The position numbers were made by a program, and so were the translations under genes. Positions 56,542-64,000 of a stretch of DNA of 64,000 nt are shown in pieces. The stretch is from positions 356,001-420,000 of the forward strand of contig JACEFZ010011691.1 in assembly GCA_014155875.1 (NCBI GenBank), given 5' to 3'. The stretch is from Cepaea nemoralis. Taxonomy: Eukaryota > Mollusca > Gastropoda > Stylommatophora > Helicidae. Position 1 is the stretch's first letter. Every line of letters starts with the position of its first letter. The notes under the pieces were generated by a model. The model saw only the letters and a program-made list of their open reading frames with translations. It had not been told where the DNA came from and searched no databases.

Positions 56542-57268
56542 CGACAGATCATCCTCATTGCACATCGAAACATTCAGTCCATAAGTGCTCGGATCCCCTC
56601 CTCAGCAAATCCCACAGCGTGTAGCGGCTAACGACGCCAGTTCTGTGTTGGTTTATCAATCTTCTTTGGCTTCCTGCGTAGTGTTCTTGTTTGGCCACCC
56701 CTCTTTTAATTTGCTGCTCTAGCAGTCTGGCCATTGTTGTAGATTCACAGTCATCACTTGGTTCTCGCAAAAGTCTTACTTCTCGTAGAGCATTCAGAAT
56801 GTTAGCCTGGTCCATGGCGCGTCCGCCCTCCACAGCAGCCTCACCTGCGAGCTTGTCAGCCCGCTCATTTCCTTGTACTCCCGCATGCCCTGGCACGAAG
56901 ATGAAACTAATCTTTGCCAGCCGAGACCGCTCCAGAGGTAGCAACCATTGTCTTCGGATCGACCCCTCCTCTATCCTCTTGATCATGTTCATTGAGTCGC
57001 TAAGGAAACAAGCCCTAGTGAATGTCTGTGTCTCGAGTCATGTTATTGCTTTACTTACTGCCATGACTTCCGTGGTCAGGCTACTTGTGGTTTCAGTGAA
57101 AGCACCAGAGTCCTCCTTCACAATTCTCCCTCCGGCCCGAGCTGTAAAGGCCCATGAGCTTCTCACATGTCGGACGACCGACCCATCTGTGTAGATGACC
57201 GCGTCACTGTCTAGCGAATTCTCGAAAATCAACGCTTGTACTTCAGCCTCCACAGCAGCCGGATTACA
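56542..57268 (-). pseudogene. LINE-h RNase H domain and C-terminus
   Basis: The RNase H domain of a LINE, which would degrade the RNA in RNA-DNA hybrids during retrotransposition. Acidic sites: YTDGS (57180s), TEVMAVSKAI, a single in-frame TGA where a Trp is likely, then ACFLSDSMNM and VPGHAGVQGNERADKLAGEA. It ends TECFDVQ-stop and a (TAAC)n tail at 56514-56541. RT is missing (5' truncation). RNase H marks the I/R1/Outcast-like side of the LINE tree. Confidence 0.87.
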
Positions 57269-58104
57269 GCAGCAGCCTTATGACTGCATGTTTCTTTCTG
57301 ATCCCGGTGTGTGATCCCTCTGTGCTGCAATGACCGGTGGGGGGGGGGGGGCAAGTGATGGTACCAACCATGCATGTCGCAGGAGGCAACTAACTCTAAG
57401 GGCTGGCCAGAGACTGGACAACTCGTATCTTCTCTTTAGCTGCTAAACGTAACCAAATATGAACAAGTCTACAAAGCGTTTGATGTGAATTAGAATTAGT
57501 TGAGTGTCTGTGTTTTATTGGGAGATGAGACGAAGGGAAAGAGAAGATGATGACGATGAACGATTGATTCAGAGGTGCTGAGTAAGAAATGACTTTATCA
57601 GATAGACAGTGAGATCAGCACCTTGTGTCATATATCTATCTAATCGAGAGGCGAAAGATCAAATTGTCAAATGTTGAAATAGTTCGGTCATCTCGTTAGA
57701 ATGCAAAATCATCAACTACCAGAACTGGCCCTATATCAAGAAATCAAGAGGACGCCCGAGAAGAAAAGAGACTGACAGCATCAAAACCATGTATACAATC
57801 ACAATAATGACACAATCCAGTGCCATCCACCGGGCGCTGAAGTTAAAGTGAGTGCAGTCCCTTCCGTAGACATAAACAGATAAACATGGCAGCGAGTACT
57901 TCAAGCTCTAGGTAAAGCGTTGTTCTGATGTTCTCATTCTGTCAGTTTCACAGTTTCTCGCCAGCCTGGTCCTCATTAATCAAGCGTCTTGGTGTGATAG
58001 AAGCGTCACATGTAAAGTTGAGCGTTTATGTTAATTAATGTTATTCGGTGTCGCAGAACCATACACACACGCCATAATTTTAATTAACAAAGTGGACAAC
58101 GGCA
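57269..58104. other. Mostly unassigned; copied segment and G run
   Basis: G run at 57339-57350 and the 150-bp copy at 57657-57806. At 57884 an ATG starts MAASTSSS followed by AG-GTAAAG, a possible but weak first exon. Confidence 0.4.
57657..57806 (+). repeat. 150-bp copy of 55479-55630
   Basis: Nearly identical to 55479-55630 (only a few substitutions). One frame reads FSHLVRMQNHQLPELALYQE, then IKRTPEKKR, the kind of C-terminal end seen in LINE proteins. Confidence 0.85.
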
Positions 58105-60834
58105 AAGTCAAAAAATGTAGAAAGATCACTGATCAGCTGGGAACCAGTAAATGATAGAATCATAACAGCTCGTTACCAAACGAAATATTTCAAGCTAACA
58201 ATCATCCAGTGCTACGCACCTACCAACGACGATACAGACATCAACAAAGATAATTTCTATGAACAACTAATTGGTACCATCAACTCATCTCCCAAGCACG
58301 ACATTGTTGTTGTAATGGGCGATTTCAATGCAAAGATAGGGTCTGACAATAAGGGTGTTGAGAGATATATGGGAATTCACGGCTTAGGGGATATGAACCA
58401 AAACGGAGAGAGACTACTAGAATTCTGTGAAATAGCAAATCTGATAGTAGCAAACTCTTTATTTCCGCACAAAGATATACACAAAGTCACGTGGAACTCG
58501 CCTGATAGCATCACAAAAAATCAGATAGACCATTTTTGCATTAATGCCAAATTCCGTTCATCAGTACAAGACGTCAGAGCCTACAGAGGTGCAGATGCTG
58601 GCAGTGATCACAATCTCTGCATTGCCAAACTAAAAATAAAGCTCAAGACTCTGCACAGATCACCCAGAATTAAGAAAATAAACTCACAGTCCCTACTGAC
58701 TAAAGAACACCAACTCGCATTCAATTCAGAGGTACAAAGCATCTATGCTAACAAAGAAAGTATATCGAGCAGTGCGAATATTAAAAACAACATTGAAGAA
58801 AATTGGAATTTCCTAAAAACTACCTTGCTAAATGCTGCAACAAACACAGTCGGCTACGTACAAAGACAGAAGAAGAAGTGGCTAAGCGATAACACCTGGA
58901 CGAAGATACAAGAAAGAAAACAAGCAAAACTAACACTTCTTTCTGCAAAAGACACATCTACATATGAAACCCATAAGCAAAAGTACTCTATGTTGGATAA
59001 AGAGGTGAAATCAAGCGCACGAAAAGACAAACAGAACTTTATTCACAGCCTGGCCTCCGACGCCGAATCAGCTGCCAGAACTGGAAACAACAGAGCCGTA
59101 TTCCATATCATGAAGCAACTATGCAATCACTCACCTACACCAAATATACCCATCAAAGACAAACAAGGCAATCAACTGTTATCCGATGACCTTCAAAAGC
59201 AACGATGGGCAGAACATTTCAAAGAAATATTAAATAGACCGCAGCCTGACACTGTTCCGAACCTGGATGGAGAAATTACTATGCCCCCACTGGATGCCTC
59301 CTGCGAGTCATTCACCATGGAAGAGATTAAAGCAGCCACCAAAAAATTGAAGAACAACAAAGCTGTTGGTGAAGATGAAATCTCAGGAGAAATGCTCAAA
59401 GCAGCAGATGAGAACACCTTACAACGTTTGTTACAGCTGATCAATGAAATCTGGCAAAGCGAATCCCCACCACAACAGTGGAAAGATGGTGTAATTTTCA
59501 AACTGCCTAAAAAGGGCGATATGTCTGATTGCAATAATTGGCGTGGTATCACTCTATTGTCAGTACCAGGAAAACTTTTTTGTAGCATGTTACTTGAGAG
59601 ATTGAAAAAGGCGATAGATGAAAGGCTCAGAGAAGAACAAGCAGGCTTCAGACCAAAACGGTCATGCATAGACCACATTTTCACCCTCAGAATAATCATT
59701 GAAGACTCCGTAGAATTCCAGTCGAAATTAATCACAAACTTTGTCGACTTTCAAAAAGCCTTCGACAGCATCCACCGTCCTTCACTTTGGAATCTACTTA
59801 ACATCTATGGTTTTCCTACCAAATATACCAACGTCATAAAATCTTTCTACAAAGAGACACGTTGCTGCGTAAGAACAGAAACAGGCAACTCTGACTGGTT
59901 CTCAGTCGAAACAGGAGTGAAACAGGGTTGTGTCTTATCACCGATGCTTTTTGGAATAGCTATCGATTGGGTCATGCGCAAATGCACAAGCAACACAAAT
60001 ATGGGTATTCATTGGGTTGACAAAATTCTAGAAGACCTGGACTTTGCCGACGACATAGTGCTTTTGAGTTCAACACATCCGGATGCTCAAGAGAAAATAA
60101 ACCACCTCCAAAATGTTTCAGGGCAAATTGGTCTCCAAATTAACACCACAAAAACAAAGACTATTGATCTTACCAACAGTTCAGATGAGACCAAATTGAA
60201 CAGCTACGTTCTTGAAAAAGTCAACAGCTTCACATACCTAGGAAGCAAAATGACATCCACAGGGGACTCAACACCAGAAATATCAACTAGAATCGCACTG
60301 GCATCTAGTGCCTTCAACAAACTGTCAAACATCTGGAAGTCAAAGACACTCAGCAAACACACAAAACTTAAAATCTTCAACTCTTGTGTGATTCCAGTGT
60401 TAACGTATGGATGTGAAAGTTGGAAATCAACGGTAGCTTTAGATAAAAAATTAGACAATTTTGAGAACAAATGTCTTAGAAGACTTCTAAACATCCACTG
60501 GACAGACTTCAGAACCAATTCGCAAATAAGACAAGAGACTAAGCAAGATACAGTATCCAATTTCATAAGAAGACGCCGTTGGAACTACATCGGCCATGTA
60601 CTCAGAATGGACAAGACAAGACTCCCCTACCAAGCCCTCATATGGTCACCGGTAGGGAAAAGAAAACGGGGAAGACCAAGAGAGACCCTGCGTAGAACCA
60701 TCATTAGAGAAGGCTCATTCAATGGCCAAGTAAATATCCAAGATCTACAACAGATAGCAGCGAACCGCCAGGCATGGAGAGACAGGACTTCTGCCCTATG
60801 CGCCGCCTTAGGCACAAGAGGAAAGACTAACTAA
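58105..60834 (+). CDS. LINE-g endonuclease-reverse transcriptase, open 910-codon frame
   Basis: Non-LTR retrotransposon ORF2-type protein, which would nick target DNA and copy its RNA there. The frame is open from the truncation point (AAG TCA AAA) to the TAA at 60832; the first ATG is at 58315. The endonuclease remnant keeps GDFNAKIG (residues 2-9 from that Met) and SDHN (about residue 97). RT motifs run from KAVGEDEISGEML (about 350) through LPKKGDMSDCNNWRGITLL, EEQAGFRPKRSCIDH and FVDFQKAFDS to the catalytic FADD (about 577). The C-terminus has YLGSKMTSTGDS, YGCESW, RRWNYIGHVLRMD and GKRKRGRPRETLRR. The N-terminal endonuclease half is missing, so the copy is probably not autonomous. The clade (RTE-, CR1- or Jockey-like) cannot be fixed by eye. 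Confidence 0.92.
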   Translation, partial: KSKNVERSLISWEPVNDRIITARYQTKYFKLTIIQCYAPTNDDTDINKDNFYEQLIGTINSSPKHDIVVVMGDFNAKIGSDNKGVERYMGIHGLGDMNQNGERLLEFCEIANLIVANSLFPHKDIHKVTWNSPDSITKNQIDHFCINAKFRSSVQDVRAYRGADAGSDHNLCIAKLKIKLKTLHRSPRIKKINSQSLLTKEHQLAFNSEVQSIYANKESISSSANIKNNIEENWNFLKTTLLNAATNTVGYVQRQKKKWLSDNTWTKIQERKQAKLTLLSAKDTSTYETHKQKYSMLDKEVKSSARKDKQNFIHSLASDAESAARTGNNRAVFHIMKQLCNHSPTPNIPIKDKQGNQLLSDDLQKQRWAEHFKEILNRPQPDTVPNLDGEITMPPLDASCESFTMEEIKAATKKLKNNKAVGEDEISGEMLKAADENTLQRLLQLINEIWQSESPPQQWKDGVIFKLPKKGDMSDCNNWRGITLLSVPGKLFCSMLLERLKKAIDERLREEQAGFRPKRSCIDHIFTLRIIIEDSVEFQSKLITNFVDFQKAFDSIHRPSLWNLLNIYGFPTKYTNVIKSFYKETRCCVRTETGNSDWFSVETGVKQGCVLSPMLFGIAIDWVMRKCTSNTNMGIHWVDKILEDLDFADDIVLLSSTHPDAQEKINHLQNVSGQIGLQINTTKTKTIDLTNSSDETKLNSYVLEKVNSFTYLGSKMTSTGDSTPEISTRIALASSAFNKLSNIWKSKTLSKHTKLKIFNSCVIPVLTYGCESWKSTVALDKKLDNFENKCLRRLLNIHWTDFRTNSQIRQETKQDTVSNFIRRRRWNYIGHVLRMDKTRLPYQALIWSPVGKRKRGRPRETLRRTIIREGSFNGQVNIQDLQQIAANRQAWRDRTSALCAALGTRGKTN

Positions 60835-60838
60835 CTAA
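58105..60838 (+). mobile_element. LINE-g insertion, 5'-truncated, 9-bp target duplication
   Basis: ACAACGGCA occurs at 58096-58104 and again at 60839-60847. The element starts inside the endonuclease domain, so it was truncated at insertion, and ends with a short (CTAA) tail. Two further 3' ends of the same family lie at 52857-53320 and 61575-61765. Confidence 0.88.
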
Positions 60839-60847
60839 ACAACGGCA

Positions 60848-61250
60848 CGGACTTCTTCTATCGTTACTCACTGTTACAGTGTTACTTGTTACGCGTTACA
60901 TTATAATTATAAATTATTATAACATAATTGTCTATTATCATAGTTATACTTTTACTGATTTAATTTATGATCTTATCTTGCACATTGCCAAATGGCGTAG
61001 CCGTTCAACGGTTCATGTCTCTGCACAGATTCGGTCCATGGTGCTCCAGGTTTATTCAGTTGATAATTGAATAATATAAATAATATAATTTATTGTTCAT
61101 CATATTCATAGTCTTACTCTGTCTTGCCTTAGATATGCAGCGTTATTTCTCTTGAGCTGCCTCTTGTGTCACCGATCTTTCCAATTTCACTGTGATCTGC
61201 AATGCCTCTCTTCTCATATGATATTACAAGAGAAAGAAAGAACACCATCT
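60848..61250. other. No feature recognised, AT-rich
   Basis: Sequence past the LINE-g target duplication. Confidence 0.5.
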
Positions 61251-61256
61251 GTGGGT

Positions 61257-61310
<54 letters not shown>
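61257..61310. repeat. 54-base G run
   Basis: Uninterrupted G, with a second run at 61374-61393. Length in the genome may differ from the assembly. Confidence 0.9.
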
Positions 61311-61311
<1 letters not shown>

Positions 61312-61489
61312 GGGGGAGGTGGGGCGGACGGATGGAGGGAGACGTAGTAAGAGGTGTGTCTAAGGGATAGAGGAGGGGGGGGGGGGGGGGGGGAGGTGGG
61401 ACATTTGTATGACGAATGCCTGGGTGAGGGATGGGTGTTTTTGTGTGGGGGTATGTTTACAAACTTCAATTTGACAATTTTCTTTTCAT

Positions 61490-61574
61490 GTGAATGTATC
61501 ATGCACTATTGAGAACGAAAGCTGAGTGATGGAAGGGCCGAAATGTAGATGGGGCCTGCGTGTCCAATTTGTTA
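61490..61574 (+). mobile_element. REP-8 fragment, copy 4
   Basis: GATGGAAGGGCCGAAATGTA, GGGCCTGCGTGTCCAATTTG in the opposite orientation, ending at the LINE-g (TAAC)n tail. Confidence 0.65.
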
Positions 61575-61765
61575 GTTAGTTAGTAGTTTTCCTCTTGAGC
61601 CTCGGCCGGGGGGGCGCATAGGGCAGAAGTCTGACTCTCCATGCATGGCGGTTCGCTGCTTACTGTTGTAGATCTTGGATATTTACTGGCCATTGAATGA
61701 GCATTCGCTAATGATGTTCATACGCAGGGTCTCTCTTGGTCTTCTCGTGTTATTTGTCTCCTTCT
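61575..61765 (-). pseudogene. LINE-g 3' end, short
   Basis: Minus strand matches the last roughly 60 codons of LINE-g (RETLR, SFNGQ, CAP-like end) followed by a (TAAC)n tail. Several indels. Confidence 0.8.
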
Positions 61766-62036
61766 TGCCAGACCCTGTAATCCATTGGCTCCTCGAGGTG
61801 TGCACGTGCTCCACAGGCCGCACACTGTCTGCCTTGTCATGTTATCAATACCCACCAAGTTCTGCAGCAGAGCCAGCCAATCTGCAGCCTGTTCATTTCC
61901 CAGCCACACCAGCATGCCCCGTGATGGAAAAGATCCAGTGAGCTTGTCACCCGTGACCTCCGAAGCGAAGCAAGCCACTCCACACGAAGTCTGCGTCCTT
62001 CTAACAATGCACATAACTACCACCCATGGCAGATGC
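61766..62036 (-). pseudogene. LINE-h RNase H C-terminal fragment
   Basis: Minus strand reads ITGHAGVAGNEQAADWLALL, then QNLVGIDNMTRQTVCG in one frame, with a shift just before. It matches the last RNase H motif. Confidence 0.65.
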
Positions 62037-62039
62037 ATA

Positions 62040-62255
62040 GAGATTTTTGGGGCACATTATGAGAAGAATTAAACTGGAGAACTTGGTGACAACTGGCAAG
62101 TTTGAGGGGAAAATAACAAAGGGAAGACAGAGAGGTAAATATATAGATGGTTGGCCACATGGCATGGTCGAGACAAAAACTGATCTACAGCTCTCGTGAT
62201 CATGTGAGATGGTGAAACATGACCGCCCACGCTATCAGCACAGTAAGAGTATGTG
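62040..62255 (+). pseudogene. LINE-a2 3' end
   Basis: GHIMRRIKLENLVTTGKFEG, KITKGRQRGKYIDG, then WHGRDKN-like text with small deletions. It runs into the 62.25-kb minisatellite. Confidence 0.78.
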
Positions 62256-62390
62256 TCTCCTGGAGGGATGTTGGGGTAGGGACCTCTCTCCTGTCTCAGT
62301 ACCTGATAAGAGCATGTGACTCCTGGAGGGATGTTGGGGTAGGGACCTCTCTCCTGGAGGGATGTTGGGGTAGGGCCCTCTTATAACAGA
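62250..62390. repeat. 33-bp minisatellite, first block
   Basis: Unit CTCCTGGAGGGATGTTGGGG + TAGAGACCTCT, with an interposed TGTCTCAGTACCTGATAAGA segment. Confidence 0.92.
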
Positions 62391-62739
62391 GTGTCTGTCT
62401 CTGTTAAGGGGATCTAGCTCGGCGTGCAAGAGAAAAAGGGTCTAAACTTCAGTGCACGCGGGAGCACCCCGGGAAAATGTAAATAACTAGGGATGCTCAC
62501 GCGTGACGAAAGAATAGCAACGGGGGAAGTTACTAGCCAGCAGTCTTAGAGAGAGGTCGCATAGAAGTCGCCATCTAGTATTGTTGAGTTAGCTGGACCT
62601 CTGTTAATGGTTTACGATATTCGGAGTGGACTATTTCTAAGAGTATGTAAACTTGAAGTAACTACAATCAATGTCATACATCGGGAGACTGCTGGAGTTA
62701 TGTTGTTTATGAAACCATCAACTTCACCACTTCGCTATA
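62391..62739. other. No feature recognised
   Basis: Unique-looking spacer between the two minisatellite blocks. Confidence 0.55.
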
Positions 62740-63330
62740 ATGTCGCACTCTCTCCTGTCCCAGTACCTGATAAGAGCATGTGTCTCCTGGAGGATGTTGA
62801 GTAGAAACTCTTCCCTGGGAGGGATGTGGGTAGAAACTCTTCTGGAGGATGTTGGGGTGGACCTTCTCTCCTGGAGGATGTTGGGTAGAGACCTCTCTCC
62901 TGGAGGAGGTTGGGGTTAGAGACCTCTCCCCTGGAGGGATGTTGGTGTAGGGACCTCTCTCCTGTCCCAGTTACCTGATAAGAGCATGTGTCTCCTGGAG
63001 GGATGTTGGGGTAGAGACCTTCTCTCCTGGAGGGATGTTGGGGGTCGAGACCTCTCTCCGGAGGGATGTTGGCGGTGTCGAGACCTCTCCCCTGGAGGGA
63101 TATGTTGGTGTAGGGACCTCCTCCTGTCCCAGTTACCTGATAAGAGCATGTGTCTCCTGGAGGGATGTTGGAGTAGAAACCTCTCTCCTGGAGGGATGTT
63201 GGGGTAGAAACCTCTCTCCTGGAGGGATGTTGGGGTAGAGACCTCTCTCCTGGAGGGATGTTGGGGTAGAGACCTCTCACCTGGGGGATGTTGGGGTAGA
63301 GACCTCTCTTCTGTCCCAGTACCAAAGTAC
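62740..63330. repeat. 33-bp minisatellite, second block
   Basis: About 15 units of the same sequence with three copies of the CCTGATAAGAGCATGTGTCT insert, so a composite unit is visible. Confidence 0.93.
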
Positions 63331-63557
63331 CATATCTACAGGAACTGTTGCAGAGCTCTGCTTCCCCTCTCCAAGCACAGAAGCCAGCGAGGCATACAAG
63401 GTTGGTACAAGTCCTAGGTTGTCCATGTTGCCACCTCAGGTTTAAAGTATTTCTTTTCAACAGACTCCGGCCCTTTGGTGGGGAGAAGTTAAACCATGCG
63501 TGTCTTCTTGATCATTGCTAGCGTCTGGTTTGTTACATTAATGTTATCCTTTGACAG

Positions 63558-63643
63558 GTTTCTTCGACATTCATCCATCCAAATTGAAGTCCGAGAAAGC
63601 CAGTTCTGGGCATGAGACTCTTACAGATGTTGATACCACAGAG
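63558..63643 (+). CDS. Possible internal exon
   Basis: 86 bp between a good acceptor (TTATCCTTTGACAG) and donor (GAG-GTAACT). It is open in one frame: FFDIHPSKLKSEKASSGHET then LTDVDTTE. It is not part of any repeat I recognise here. No neighbouring exon is found in the window, so function is unknown. Confidence 0.3.
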
Positions 63644-63852
63644 GTAACTTCTCCTGTAATGATAAGTAAGAACTCCCTTAACTGTTTGACCTTGTGGTAC
63701 CAAGTTAAATGTGTGTGTGTGTAAAGATTCATGTCTTGACTTACCTGTTTATGGATATTAGATTGACCGCCCCAGGAAGGTTAACCTGGTCAACAAATGC
63801 CTGTGGAATTCAGATATTAGACTGACCCAGGGTCACATACACACATACGAAG

Positions 63853-63945
63853 ATGTAAATTACAATTACCTCAGAAGTCAGAGTGAGTTCGTCTGATGGC
63901 GAGGGACACAGGTAATAGGGAAAGCTAATTGCATGCAAAAATTAT
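63853..63945 (+). mobile_element. SINE-4 3' fragment
   Basis: GTAAATTACAATTACCTCAG, GTCTGATGGCGAGGGACACA, GGGAAAGCTAATTGCATGC. Confidence 0.7.
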
Positions 63946-64000
63946 TCCAGTGAACTAGAAGTAGTAGCACGCGTATGGACTACTCTTGAGTTCAAAGCGA

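Noticed and set aside
57884..57912. First exon of a gene (MAASTSSS followed by GTAAAG)
   Set aside because: Too short, no downstream exon before the LINE-g insertion, and splice signal alone is weak evidence.

Overview
The window looks like a stretch of a large, repeat-rich invertebrate genome, most likely a lophotrochozoan such as a mollusc. The evidence is spliced exons with GT/AG borders, an AA15-type lytic polysaccharide monooxygenase (LPMO) gene, several tRNA-derived SINE families, many 5'-truncated LINEs, a hAT transposon, a probable Helitron, and very large microsatellite and minisatellite arrays. The species call is inference. There are no bacterial operons. Most long open frames are either retrotransposon fragments or arrays whose unit length is a multiple of three.

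Layout. 1-5.3 kb holds SINEs, an RNase-H-type LINE linker fragment, a decayed charged ORF and a LINE 3' end. 5.33-10.28 kb is one 54-bp minisatellite of about 90 units. 10.3-13.1 kb holds a LINE 3' end and three smaller tandem arrays. 13.37-23.53 kb (minus strand) is the one recognisable host gene, a four-exon AA15 LPMO with a signal peptide and a Thr-rich tail; its introns are filled with arrays and SINEs. 23.7-31.5 kb is a mosaic of LINE 3' ends, SINEs and a Helitron-like element. 31,969-35,691 is a complete but decayed hAT element with an 8-bp target duplication. 36-39.5 kb holds RNase-H LINE remnants and a minisatellite. 39.5-42.3 kb is a LINE whose 3' UTR is split by a 1,685-bp insertion. 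42.3-57.3 kb holds more arrays and at least six LINE families. 58,105-60,838 is a LINE insertion with an uninterrupted 910-codon frame and a 9-bp target duplication. 61-64 kb holds a 54-base G run, LINE 3' ends, a minisatellite and one possible exon.

The most interesting object is the insertion at 40,603-42,287. It is built from a 402-bp unit, two copies on one strand and three on the other, and every unit contains what reads as a complete type I hammerhead ribozyme: CTGACGA, a GCTC/GGGC stem II, GAAA, a palindromic ACTCGAGT stem III and a TAGTGC/GCACTA stem I. It has a 12-bp target duplication and an internal inversion like those left by LINE twin priming. I read it as a metazoan retrozyme, a non-autonomous retroelement expressed as small self-cleaved circular RNA.

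The transposons fit together as nested layers. LINE machinery probably mobilised the SINEs and the retrozyme. LINE 3' tails such as (CAT)n, (GAATG)n and (TAAC)n appear to have seeded several microsatellites. Many single-base indels (in the LPMO exons, the 54-bp array and the ORFs) could reflect either decay or uncorrected long-read errors, and the sequence alone cannot separate these.
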